Shown one piece after another: positions 40,909-53,300 of a stretch of DNA of 64,000 nt. A program made the translations under genes and the position numbers. The notes under the pieces were generated by a model, which was given only the letters and a program-made list of their open reading frames with translations, was not told the DNA's origin and ran no database searches. The stretch is from Portunus trituberculatus (lineage: Eukaryota > Arthropoda > Malacostraca > Decapoda > Portunidae): the NCBI RefSeq assembly GCF_017591435.1, contig NC_059257.1:571299-635298 (forward strand). Direction: 5' to 3'. How positions within the stretch are numbered: position 1 is the first letter of the stretch; the number at the start of each line of letters is the position of its first letter.

Positions 40909-42343
40909 TTACTTTGAGCATTTCCTTTGTCTTCGCAGGATGTCCTTCGGTGGTGGTGTCTTCTCTGCTAAATATCCAGATCTAATTTTCTTAAATATAC
41001 TGTCATCCACCATGTGCCAGCAAGAGTTATCCATTTTGATTTTATTTGATTCTATTAAGGTAAAGAGTTCTGAGTCATCTATTGTGTGGTCTGAGAATGT
41101 GTATTTGAGGACGCTGTTGTTCATTTTTGTTGTCAGTTCCGTTGATGTCATGTTGTCTGGCCAGCCTGAGCTTTCAGGGGTGTAGATTTTTAGCTGAATA
41201 TCTTTGCTGTTTAATTTGGGTTTATGGATTGCTTGTGTTGTGATGGTTGTTTCTTTTTCTGTTGGCTCCTGATATATTCGTTTTGTTGAGCTTTCTTATT
41301 TCCTACACTGTAATCTTCCTTTGCATTAACCAGATCTTGTTTTTCATCTTCTCCTCCTTCTTTTCCTGGGTCTCTCTCTTCTTGTGTCAGAATCTTAATA
41401 AATTTATTGGAGTCTGGTGTCTTCGGAATCTTGATTGTGGGAAGGTTATTAGCTGTTAGTGTGGAGTTCAATTCCTTCTCATAGCATCCTGGTTCTGTGA
41501 TATTTAGTATGTGGGCGTGCAGCATGCATGCATATATCTTCAGGTGGGTTTCTTTGTTGACTGGTGGGGATGCAGCCATATTCCAGGGGGTTGATTGGTG
41601 ACTTATCACATTGGCGTATGTTTTGTTTTCCTTTTCCTTTTCTCTTTTCTGTCTAATTATGTCTTTTCTCATGGGGCATTTCATTGACGTAGTTCTGTGT
41701 TCCCCTTGACAGTTTATGCATTTTTTCATTGAGCTGGTACATTCACGCCATGTGTGTGTTGTTACCGCACATTCTGAACATATTTTGAATTCTTTTGGTG
41801 GTGGCATGAGTTGGTGTTATGGTCTTCTAGTGCATAACACCTGAAACAAGTCTTGATGCTGTAGAATTTTTCTTGTTGTATTTGATATCCTGGAATACTC
41901 ATTTGAAATAACTTTATGCCTTGGTCTGCTGTTTTAATTGGTGTTCCTGCATCTCCAAATGTTATTTTCATGGTCTTTGAGTTTGGGAATTTGTAGACAG
42001 TGGTGATGATGTTGATCCAGCTATTATGTTGCATGAGCTCCTGTGCAATATCATCTTCAGTATTGTTGAATATATGTGGGTCTACATTGAAAACTATTAT
42101 CGATCTTTTTGCTTTCAGTTCCGGGGGAATTTGTGGAGAAAAGCTGAGTTCTTCAAGATCTGTGGATGTTTTGACTTGGAATAGCTTGTCAAGATCTTCA
42201 TCCGTGGATGTTATTACTACGTAGCCGTCATTCACAGGTATCAGTTTCGTAATATAGATGTCATTGTTGGAGAGAGCTCCTAGTAATAGTTGTTGTTTCC
42301 TGGGGTCTTTGGAGTCTCTAGTTTTTATTTTGACTCTTGGCAT
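40909..42343 (-). pseudogene. Element X ORF1, block B copy
   Basis: Starts MPRVKIKTRDSKD at 42343. A one-base loss in a T-run near 41795 (between the first and second zinc knuckle) and another near 41271 (CTCC instead of CTCCC) break the frame. The block A break near 25672 is absent here. TAA at 40911-40909, then ATC, then the ORF2 ATG. Confidence 0.85.
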
Positions 42344-42600
42344 TTTGGTGCAAATAGGTTACATAGAGTGTATAAATGTGTAGAGTGTCGGTTTCTCTGT
42401 AAACAAGACTGGAAAGCTTGCCATATTCCTTAACAAATGTGTGTCGCCAGTAGAGCTGCCAGATACCGCTAGAATAGTGGATGACAGTGCCATCCATAGA
42501 GTGAACCGCAAACTAACGCATAGTAAACTATGAGCGCCTATACTTAAATATTCGTTTTGAGTACCGTACCCACCAATCCCTATCTATATATATCCATCCA

Positions 42601-43231
<631 letters not shown>

Positions 43232-43242
<11 letters not shown>

Positions 43243-46145
43243 TGCTGTGAGTTCTATGTTGAAATGTGGTTTATTAAATGTCCAGTCAGTTGGAAACAAG
43301 ACAATAGAAATCAGAACTTTAATTAATGATGAGAATCTGGATATTCTTGCTTTGATTGAAACATGGCTGAGTGAATATGACACAGCGAAAATTAAAGAAA
43401 TGACCCCTGACACTCATACATTTGTGCACATGTCAAGGAAAGAAGGAAGAGGTGGTGGTGTTGGTCTTTTACTTTCTAGAACATGCAATAAAATTAGGGT
43501 GGATAAGTCAGAAAAACATATGCAAGTTAGCTGTGAGCTTGGTGGTCGAAAATCTATGTTTATAGTGGTCTATAGACCTCCAAGCCTAAGTGCCCGGTCG
43601 TTTATTGACGATTTCAGGAAATACTTGAAACTGCTGGATATGGTGAGCATTAATATTTTTATTTGTGGAGATTTTAATATAAGAATGGATGAACAAGAAA
43701 ACTATATAGTGAGGGAGTTTCAAGATATGATGAAATCCTTTAATTTAGACAATAAAGTAGAAAAAGCAACATCTGCTGGTGGACATGTAATTGACTTGGT
43801 CTTCTGTGACTCAGATCATAATCTTGTTCAAGAAGTAAATGTTGATGAAATCTGCAGGATTTCACCGGTGCACAGGATGGTTATTTTTCAAATATCTTGT
43901 AAAAAAGAAACTACGTACACTAAGCGATCAGTGTTTCGTAGGAAAAATGATTTTGACCCTGAGCGGCTGAGAGCTGAAGTGTCACAGGCCATTCAGTTAA
44001 GAAAGGATGATGTGTGTACTCATGGAAGAGTAGCAGTTGAGAAATGTGAATCTTGTTTGTCTGAATTATATAATGGCAACATGAAAAAAGAATACAATGA
44101 AATGTGTCCACTTCATGAAAAGGATATTAAGATAAGAGATCATGCACCTTGGTTTAATACTGAAATTTCCATAGCTAAGAAAGAAAAAAGGAAGAAAGAA
44201 AAAAGGTGGCGTAGACTACGAACAGAAGAGGCAAGAAGGGAATATATGGACATGAGAAACAGGCTAAACAAACTTGTACAGAGGAGAAAGTGTCAGTACT
44301 ATAGACAGAAGTCATTAGAGTCACGGTCTAACATTAGTAGATTATATAAGATACTGGATAATTTGACAGGTAACAGGAAAATAAATAAGTTGCCTGAGGG
44401 GTTTAATGACACTGTGCTGGCAAATATGTTCCTTGACTTCTTTGATCAAAAGATAAAGTCGATTGTGGAGAATTTTAGAAATGAGGAGCTTGAAATACCC
44501 GTGAGTATGCCAACGCCTCGGGCTAAGCTACTCTCCTTTAAGCAAGTAAGTGTGGATGAAGTGAAGGAGATTGTACATAAAGTTAATATAACCTACTGCG
44601 ATAATAACCCATTACCTATTAGTGATATTATTCAGAGTGAGAAGTTCTATGAAATTCTGGAAATTTTTAAACTGATTATAAACAGTAGCTTCATGAACAA
44701 TACCTTTCCTGTCTCTGAAAAAATGGCATTGATAAAGCCCATTGTAAAGGGTAAATTGGATACGCAGTGCTTGAGTTCCTTTAGACCTGTATCTAATTTG
44801 GCCTTTTTATCGAAGATTATTAAAAGTGCTGTATTAAACCAATTACTCGACCATTTGAAAGTAGTGCAGGCTTTACCGGATAATCAATCGGTTTAAAGAA
44901 AACTTTATTCGACTGAGACAGCTTTATGCTCAGTTATCAATGATCTGATAATCCTGATGGATGAAGGAAAATGTGGTTTGCTAATTTTACTGGACTTAAG
45001 TGCAGCATTTGACACAGTTGTTCACAGATTGCTTCTTTTAGATTGCAGGTCTGTCGGCATTGATGGAGATGCACTAACATATTTAGAAAGTTATCTTGCA
45101 AACAGGCAATACTGTGTTCAAGTTGGTAAATCTTTCTCAGACAAGAAGATTTTAGAAAGAGGAGTACCCCAAGGCAGTGTTTTAGGTCCTATTCTGTTCT
45201 GTATATATACTATTGAACTTTCACACATACTAAGAAAACATGACATTGACTTCAAACTGTTTGCTGATGACACACAGTTTTACATGACCTTGAACAATGT
45301 AGATAATGTTGAAGGAAATATAAAACTTATTATGGATGATGTTGGTAGATGGATGGAATCCAAGCAGTTGAAGCTTAATCACAAATAGACTGAATGCTTG
45401 ATAGTGGGTAAGAATAAGGACTTAAAGAGGATTTATATGTCCACATTATATTTTGATGGTAACAGTTTGGGTGTTCGTGATACAGTGAAGGATCTGGGAG
45501 TATTATTGGACTGTCATTTATTTGTCTATGAAAGATCAAATACGGCAGGTGGTTAAGACGACAAGATACCATCTGGAAAATATAGGTTTTGTCAGAAAAT
45601 ACTTGGATGAGAAAACTACGAAGATGCTGGGTCATAATCATGTGATAAGCAAACTGTATTACTGCAATTCTCTGTATTATGGACTGCCTAAGTATCTCTT
45701 AAAAGACTTAAAGTTTGTCATGAATAGAGCTGCCAGACTGATTACAGGCGTCTCTCCTCGTGAGAGGATAACACATGTATTGATAGATCTGCATTGGCTG
45801 CCAATTAAAGCACGAATTGAGTACAAGATTAGTGTTATGACTCATCAGGCATTACGGTCTGGAAAACCTGAGTACTTGAGGAACTTACTGGAAACATTCC
45901 ACCATGACACTACGATGGAGCTGAGACACGATGCAGACCCATACAGACTACATGAGCCAAGAAATAACCTTGACATGGGATGTCGAGCATTTGCAAGATG
46001 CGCACCAAGGATTTACAATAAACTGCCGAGTGATATCAAAGGTTGTGCCAGGATCGATATCTTCAAAAAGAAATTGAAGACATATTTGTTCAAGGAAGTT
46101 TATGATTTTAACGGCATGGAAATCAAAGACAATTATAGATGCTAG
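43232..46145 (+). pseudogene. Element Y ORF2, block B copy
   Basis: Same motif order as block A. The T-run deletion of block A is absent, so the frame continues through FLSKIIKSAVLNQLLDHLKV before a shared TAA at 44894-44896. The shared TAG (45386-45388) and the shared frameshift near 45520 follow. The last domain (45522-46145) is open and ends FNGMEIKDNYRC. Confidence 0.88.
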
Positions 46146-46230
46146 TTGCTTTTGAGGGAGGCTCTGCTGAGCGCTGCCTCGCAGTGGAGCGCAGCCTTGA
46201 ACAAACACCCCAAGTAACAAGTAAGTAACA

Positions 46231-46569
46231 AGTAATAATAATATTCTCCATATTACAGGTTTCATAAGAAATTAAATGAAAGACAATTGTTTCCGTATCA
46301 CAGGCATGAAAATTATCATGATGTATTTTTTATTACAAAACATTAATACAGTTGTTCCTTAACAATAATATTCTCCATATCATAGGTTTCATACCAAATT
46401 ATATTAAATGTAATTGTTTCCGTATCACAGACAATATCACAAACAGTATTTCCTTAATAGAATATCTATCACAGACTTGATATCGCAAAAGTCATTCATT
46501 TAGTGTATTAAGAAAATAACCGCTGAAAAATAAAGGATTATTTTTTCAAGCTACAACGTAATTACATAT
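46231..46569. repeat. AT-rich direct repeat, block B
   Basis: Counterpart of 30601-30960. Confidence 0.65.
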
Positions 46570-46950
46570 TTACACATTTTTATTAAGGAAAAGAATCATG
46601 TTGATATTCTTGTCTTTAAGGCTACTTCGCCTATGTGAAATGAGTTCTCCTGCCATTGAAAAGAGTCGTTCTGATGGAACAGATGAGGCAGATGTGCAGA
46701 GATTTTTTTTTTTTTTTTTTTTTTTTACTAGTTCTTGCAGCTTAGGGAAGAGTGCAGCATGTTCTTTCCACCATGCAAGTGGATCGTCTGCTCTGTCTGA
46801 GTGAGGTTCCTCAGCATATCTGCTTAGCTCTATGTGAGGTCCTGTGGATGGTTGAGCAGAGGTATGGGAGAATTTTTCTAGCTTACTGTCAAATTTGCTC
46901 CAGAAAGACTTTTTCCTCTGTTGTGGCGTGGCCCTGACAGGTTCTAGTGC
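46570..46950 (-). pseudogene. hAT transposase C-terminus (ZBED-like), remnant 1, block B
   Basis: Here the poly-A tract encodes an in-frame lysine run, so DPLAWWKEHAALFPKLQEL and LCTSASSVPSERLFSMAGEL read in one frame to ILFLNKNV. The start of the open frame (toward 47004) runs into the neighbouring hAT terminus and is not part of this protein. Confidence 0.8.
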
Positions 46951-47551
46951 AGGGGTGTGTCCCAAAGGGCCACTAGTCACGACTCTGTTGGTATGGAGGG
47001 CCACATAACCTTATTATTTCATGTTATTTACTACGATCGAAGACATATTATGTGAGATTATACTGATAAAAATAGGAAATCATCTTGTTACTGATTTTAT
47101 TTATATTGGGATCACAAAAATAAGAATTGTCCGAAACAAATGTATTTTCCTTACTACAAATGAGCAAATGAAAGGCTATCGTACCTTATTATTATAATGT
47201 ACAAACATAAATAATTAGTTATTGTTGGTTAACTGGGATCATTAACAAGAATTATTATCAAAAACAGACATTTCCTGAGCATTAATTTGCAAATGAAAGG
47301 CTACCCTAGTGAGATGGTTGATGTTGCATTTGGGACACCAACTCATCAATATCAGGCTGTATGGATGATGTGGCTACACGCAGGGTACTTTCCAAATGTT
47401 CATCAGTAAGTGAAGATCTATACTTGTTTTTAACCAGATTCATTTTTGAAAAGAGCTGCTCACATACATATGTGCTACCAAACACTGCCATCATTTTCCT
47501 TGCATGAGCAGAGAGTTGGATACACTGTGCTTGCAAATTTTCTAAAGTCAA
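46951..47551 (-). mobile_element. hAT element remnant 2 (GTF2IRD2-like), block B
   Basis: Minus-strand MAVFGSTYVCEQLFSKMNL lies at about 47490. This is the more canonical version, without the extra tyrosine of block A. The 3' terminus CAGGGGTG is next to TTCTAGTG, as in block A. Confidence 0.7.
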
Positions 47552-47878
47552 TCACAAAACTGCAACATTAACAACTTACAGTACGTACTGGTAATCACAA
47601 ATCAACCACAACAAATGAAGTCACAACGGAGACTCGTGAGGCAGCGGTACTGACAGGCGGGAACACACGTACCATAGTACAGTACGTGTCAGACTCATAG
47701 ACAGACAGCCAATGATCACTCAATCTAATAATTATAAATGTCAAGTAATATATTATTTTCTGTTCTAATATGATTAAAATATGTACCTTAGTGAACGAAA
47801 TAGAAACAAATATGGTGATACTGGTACCTACACGAGAATATGAATTTTGTCAAACTTTTGGTGGGCTCTACTTCGTAA

Positions 47879-47882
<4 letters not shown>
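47552..47882. other. Unique sequence at the end of block B
   Basis: Near-identical to 31927-32260, then passes into a CT array instead of a new block. Confidence 0.4.

Positions 47883-47922
<40 letters not shown>
47883..47922. repeat. (CT)n array between block B and CR1-like copy 2
   Basis: Uninterrupted CT. On the minus strand it is a GA array that truncates the RT of the neighbouring element, as at 9487. Confidence 0.95.
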
Positions 47923-47923
<1 letters not shown>

Positions 47924-49985
47924 ATTTATCACTCGTAGCTGCTGATTGATGGCCTCAGCAGCCCGCCCACTGTCCTGGCGTGGATAGGTATAGGAGAGGG
48001 TGCAGTCATCAGCATAGGCCATGACTCCTGGCAGTAGCTGGAGAAGATCATCCACGTAGATATTCCACAGGAGTGGGCCAAGAATTGAACCCTGTGGCAC
48101 TGATGCCTCCACAGGCAGGGACTCAGATGTTTGCCCGTTGACAACCACCTTGAGGCTTCTGTCCTGCAGGTAATTTCCCAAGAGTCGTAGCAAGCCACCC
48201 TGGATGCCTTTAGCACGAAGCTTTTCTAGTAATCCGTTGTGCCATACTTTATCAAAAGCTCCTGCTATGTCCAAAGCAACCACTATAGTGTCCTTGCCGT
48301 CGTCGAGGGCGTCCTGCCAATGCCTGGTGAGAAGCATCATTAGGTCGGAGGTTGACCTTCCAGGTCTGAACCCAAACTGTTGGTCTGAGAGGAGGGCATT
48401 GTCCTTGAGATGTCTACACACCACCTCTGCCACGACCCTCTCAAACACTTTACCCACCACTGACAACAGGGATATGGGTCTGTAGTTTTTTGGGTCCGTC
48501 CTGGAGCTTTTTGTGTGCAGGAACTACTCGAGCCTCCTTCCACACTGAAGGCCAGACGTTTTCCCGTACACAAGTTGTGAAGACTTGGGTGAGAGGGGCA
48601 GCCAGTTCCTGGGAGCATCGCTTCAGCAGGTGCGGGCTGATGTCATCAGGGCCGGTGGCTTTCTGTGTGTCCAGCCCCGCAATAATCGCTTCACCTGCTG
48701 ATGCGTCACCTCCACCATGGTGACAGTCTTCTCACATTGCTGGACCAGCTGAGGCGGTGGCTGCTGTGGATTCCCGACCTTCATTTTTCCAGCAAACAAG
48801 GAAGCCAGCAACTGTGCCCTCTCCTTACTGCTGGTGGCGACAGTACCGTCCTGCTTGCTGAGGGAGGGATGGATTCTTGGTGGCCAGTTCCTTGTTTGTC
48901 CTTAACAAGAGACCACCAAGTTTTGTTTCCTACGCCAGTGCCACACAGTTTCCGGCGCAGGCTTTCCTCCCACTTTTTTAAGGCCCACTTGCTGGTTACC
49001 ACCATCCTCCTGCATGCAGCCCTGTGCAGGTCCTTGTTGCGCCGAGTCGGGTTCCTCTTGTAGCGGAGCCAGGCAGCATACTTTGCCTCGGCAGCAACAC
49101 GGCAACGGTAGCCAAACCATGGCTGATCCGTCGATCTGGTGGTGTATTCCCTGTGTGGGACGTGGCGTCTCTGGAGGGCGAGAAGGTGAGAGGTGAGTGC
49201 AAGTGCTTCACTCTCTGCTCCTCCCTGTAGCAGAGTGGCCCATGGGGTGTGGGTCAGGTCGCGGCGCAGGGAAGCCCAGTCTGCTTTGTTCCACAGCCAG
49301 ATGGTGCGGGTGGTGGCCTCGTCCTGAGCCACGCCCACTTCCAGCTGTGTCAGTACAGCGTGATGGTCAGAGCTGCCCACGAGCCCCAGCTGATGACACT
49401 GAAGCTTGTCTTCCTGGTAGTCTGAGATGACAGGGTCTAATGTCCCTCCTCGTTCATGTGTGGGGAAGGTGACATGATCTGTCAGACCCTGCACCTCAGG
49501 AGATTCTCGTAGGCGTCTCTTTCCAGGTGGTGATTGAGATCCCCCACAATCAGCACGTGGCTGCATCTGTGTGCCATCATCAGGTTGTCTAAGGTCTCAG
49601 TCAGGTACAGGAGTGAGTCAGGCCCTTGTCGCGGGGGGCGATACAGGGCACACAGCAGGAGGGCTGAGCGGTCTGCCAGCATTACTCGGAAGTACATCAT
49701 CTCCATCATTGGAGGCGTGTCTATGTCGAGTAGCTGGGCCTGCATTCCTTCCTTGAAGCAGACAGCCACTCCACCTCCTGTTCGCTCCTGTCGGTCCCTC
49801 CTCACCCAGTGGGTGAAGCCCTGCATCCTGCCATACGTGGGCTCCACCTCACTGTTCAGCCATGTCTCGGTCACCACAACAACGTCTGCATTGTGTCGTT
49901 GCACACAGTTGTGGTATAAGTCTGCAAGGTTAGTCCGGAGACCACGGACGTTGCTAGAGACGACCTTTAGTTGGCGGCGGGGCAA
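47923..49985 (-). pseudogene. ORF2 of CR1-like copy 2: endonuclease and partial RT
   Basis: ATG at 49985 (MPRRQLKVVSSNVRGLRTN). Endonuclease: VVVVTETWLNSE, LYRPPRQGP, IVGDLNHHLERD and GSSDHHAVLTQL. Frameshifts occur near 49520, 48830 and 48490. RT: SVVGKVFERVV, FGFRPGRSTSDLMM, VALDIAGAFDKVWHNGLLE (glycine present where copy 1 has a stop), VPQGSILGPLLWNIYVDDLL and AYADDCTLSYT. It ends at AINQQLRVIN against the CT array, so the thumb and C-terminal region are missing. Confidence 0.87.
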
Positions 49986-51292
49986 GCTGGCTGTACCATG
50001 GTGAGGGATGGTAGTGAGCGAGGCCTGCTAGTCCGAGGTGGTGGTTAGGGTCCGCGGCCGACTGCTGGTACTGGTGAAGAGGAGTGGTCCACTGCCGCCC
50101 CTGGTTCTGATTCCAGATACCAGGCTGAGGAAGGAGTGGGCGAGGTTGTGGCAAGGACTGAAATGAAGTGAGGGGGTGGGCGGGCTGAGGCGCTGCAGGT
50201 GGGAAGGGTGTGGCTGTGTATCTTTCCACCGTAAGAAGCCGCTGTAGGAGACGCTCCTGACGTAAATCGTCAGTTCTGGCGTGGCAAGTAGCAGAAGTGT
50301 GTCCTTTCCGTGAGCAGTACTCACACACTTTTGCCTTGGCTCGCTTTTGTGTCTGCTTGGTGGCCTGGTGAGTCCTCAGTCCTTCGCTGGACACCCTCCT
50401 CGCGTCCTGCTGCACTTCCCTCTTAGATTTCTTTTTTCTCCAATCTCCTGAAGTGGTCTGAGGAGAGGTTCGTGGGCGAACAGAGGCACCGCGATCTACT
50501 CCGTTCGCTGTGTTTCTGGAGGAAGAGTCCCTGCTGCTCTGTGTGGCGGTAGACGTGGTAGTGAGTACCGAGCAGTCACTCTGTGTGGCAGAAGGAGTGA
50601 CAGTGGACGCTGGGAGGTGTCACAGTCGCTCTGTGTGGCGGTGGAAGCAGTGGAGGTAGGCGGAGCGGTCGTTGTTTCCCGGGCAGGCGAAGGGAAGGTG
50701 GAAGTGGAGAAAACAGCTGCGTACCGGATCTGTTGCGGTTTATCCGAGCTCCACCACGTCCTCCACCTCTCAGAGTCCTGACAAACCACCTCCCAGTGTT
50801 CGTCAATTGACTCTGCGTGGGCGCTGACTGCCTGAGAGCGTGTGGCTACTTGCGTCTGGCGCTGTTTTGACGCTATCAGCCTGTCTACTACTCTGAGAGC
50901 CGCAGCAAACACGTCTCTGTGCTGTATGATCAAGTCTCGGTCGTCCTGGAGGACTTAATCACACAGTTTTGTTGAGAGGCTTCCTCAGTGAGCTTCTCAA
51001 CTAGTGAAACTAGCTCTCCTCTCTCCAAGCCCTCCCACTGACTCTCCCCACTATCGTCCGGTAGTGGCGTGGGGTGTGTGTCAGTCTCCTCGCTGATGTA
51101 GATGACGGGGTCCGGGATGTTTGCTTGGAGTCGTAGCTGTTCCGTGTAGCTACACTTGAAGACTGGTGTATCCCCAAGGCAGCTGTTGTGACAAAGGTTA
51201 CGGCAGGTTTCCTCGTCACAGCTCACGTGTTGAGTCTTAAGTGTTGCTTTGCCACAAACGCAACACCAATTCTGTGGCTGGTAGCCAGGCAA
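49954..51292 (-). pseudogene. ORF1 of CR1-like copy 2: PHD-like finger and CCHC knuckle
   Basis: Begins MPGYQPQNWCCVCGKATLKT at 51292. Cysteines and histidine in CCVCGKATLKTQHVSCDEE and CRNLCHNSCLG resemble the PHD finger described for CR1-type ORF1 proteins. After a frameshift near 50935 comes a region with helical character (VVDRLIASKQRQ, DEHWEVVCQDSERW), a low-complexity S/T/P stretch with a further frameshift, and from 50415 a CCHC knuckle CEYCSRKGHTSATCHAR. A P/Q-rich tail ends at 49954. Nucleic-acid-binding chaperone of the element; broken in at least two places. Confidence 0.8.
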
Positions 51293-51819
51293 GTCTCGCC
51301 TGGCTATGGGGCGATGGGCGGGCTAGACATTGAGGGAGAGGATAAGTGATTCCCTGGGGAATTGTGGAGCCAGGTGTGGGAGTGACAACGAGTGTTGGTT
51401 CTAAACGACACGTACGACACTAACACACTCGTGAACACAGACACTAAACACTGGCACAGAACACAAAGCACTTCCCACAGGCGCACAAAAAACACACGAC
51501 ACTAACTACCTCTCCCACAAGTCAAGCCAAACCAGCCACGGAGAGAGAGATACAGGTTGTTTAAAAAACTACCTTGGAGAGATTTGGCAACTGTGTGCTG
51601 CCTTAGGCCTCGCGTCAGGTCAGGCCCGGGTCTCAGTCACTGCACGGGTACAAACACTCTTTTCAAGTGATTTTTTAACACTATTGCAAGGCTTAGCACA
51701 CCTTACACTTTTACATTGACACCAGGACACTTATCACTTCAAACACTGAAATTTTCACAACACTGCACTTTGTTAAACCACTGTAACACCACGAAAACAC
51801 GGAGCTCTCCACTCTCTCG

Positions 51820-52005
<186 letters not shown>

Positions 52006-52014
52006 CTATAGTTT

Positions 52015-52091
52015 ATTTATATTTAGGAGAAAGGGCCGCATAAAAGCCTTTGAGGGCCGCATGCCCTTGGGCCCCAGGTTGCACAGGGTTG
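52015..52091 (-). mobile_element. Probable hAT terminal fragment
   Basis: Read on the minus strand from 52091 it starts CAACCCTGTGCAACCTGGGG and continues with GGCATGCGGCCCTC and TGCGGCCCTT, wording typical of hAT (Charlie-like) ends. The octamer TTCTAGTG abuts it at 52092-52099, the same octamer that abuts hAT remnant 2 at 31315. No transposase is attached. Confidence 0.5.
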
Positions 52092-52283
52092 TTCTAGTGC
52101 CTTGGACGATGTGCTGGCAACAGGAATCTCATCGCTGCGCATCATATTTATCAACCTGTCTTCCACCATTCTGATGTTGTTTGGATGAGCTTGAAAATGG
52201 CAACTTTTTAAATCTAGGGTCTAAAAAGTTCCTTCTATTACGGAGAACCTTCTCTCCATCTGCAGTTGCAATTCTCTACGAAG
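52092..52283. other. Spacer, nothing recognised
   Basis: Unique sequence between the hAT terminus and the 3' end of element Z. Confidence 0.35.
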
Positions 52284-52509
52284 ATTTGATTGATTGATGT
52301 CTTTATTGGCCTTTAACATTTTTTTGAAGTATATTTACATAAGATGGATATAACAGCATTAATCAGGCCAGGTCTGGTAAGCCGAGGCTTTTTACAGACC
52401 GGTTGAATTACCTAAGAAAGACAAATACACGCCAGTGTTATACTAAGAACTTTTGTATATACTCCAATGTTAATCACAAATCATACAAACATATATGTAC
52501 AAATACACG

Positions 52510-52512
<3 letters not shown>

Positions 52513-52593
<81 letters not shown>

Positions 52594-52604
52594 CACACAC
52601 ACAC
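52513..52604. repeat. (AC)n array left of the SINE
   Basis: AC dinucleotides with an ATATATAC interruption near 52587. Confidence 0.95.
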
Positions 52605-52880
52605 GTAGTGTAGTGGTTAGTACGCTCGACTCACATTCGAGAGGCCCGGGTTCGAGTCCCGGTAAGCGGCGAGTCAAATGGGCAAGCCTCTTAATGTGTG
52701 GCCCCTGTTCACCTAGCAGTAAATAGGTACGGGATGTAACTCGAGGGGTTGTGGCCTCGCTTTCCCGGTGTGTGTTGTGTGTTGATGTGGTCTCAGTCCT
52801 ACCCGAAGATCGGTCTATGAGCTCTGAGCTCGCTCCGTAATGGGGAAGACTGGCTGGGTGACCAGCAAGCGACCGAGGTG
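52605..52880 (+). mobile_element. tRNA-Val-derived SINE
   Basis: The head GTAGTGTAGTGGTTAGTACG carries the A-box. An anticodon-stem-like CTCGA-CTCACAT-TCGAG has CAC (Val) in the anticodon position, and the B-box GGTTCGAGTCC is at 52649-52659. The head lacks the first acceptor-stem bases, so it is not a functional tRNA gene. The body begins GTTCACCTAGCAGTAAATAG and shares its central domain with the SINEs at 19165 and 34766. It is flanked on both sides by AC arrays. Confidence 0.85.

Positions 52881-52963
<83 letters not shown>
52881..52963. repeat. (AC)n array right of the SINE
   Basis: Uninterrupted AC immediately after GACCGAGGTGA. Confidence 0.95.
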
Positions 52964-52965
<2 letters not shown>

Positions 52966-53070
52966 TCTACATATATAAAATTACATACATAGTCTACATA
53001 TACATATTATGAAAATAGTTCATGATAAACCTAATTATCTGAATATATAAAGAAACACAAACAACCATAT

Positions 53071-53101
53071 CCATATATCCGCATAAAGTACGGATATATG
53101 G
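53071..53101. other. Perfect 11-bp hairpin
   Basis: CCATATATCCG (53071-53081) pairs with CGGATATATGG (53091-53101) across a 9-nt loop, inside the presumed 3' UTR of element Z. No U-tract or known motif is attached. Confidence 0.6.
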
Positions 53102-53300
53102 GTATGCTTATACAAATCTACCAACACACACTCATACCCATAAGTATATGCATGGAAATACACATCTATAGACGCCTCCGTACTTAACTACATAGATGTT
53201 AACATGTATACATAAATACTTCATATATACGCATACATTACAAACAAATTTGATATATCATCATGTGCACACAATCATGTAAACGTAATCATTATGTAAT

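Larger units (their letters stand above)
37780..42500 (-). mobile_element. Non-LTR retrotransposon X (block B)
   Basis: Same element as 22110-26830. The ORF2 TGA is shared. Its ORF1 carries two private single-base losses but is intact at the site broken in block A. Confidence 0.88.

Noticed and set aside
52605..52680. tRNA-Val gene
   Set aside because: The anticodon arm and B-box are recognisable, but the acceptor stem does not close and the sequence continues into a SINE body shared with other copies.
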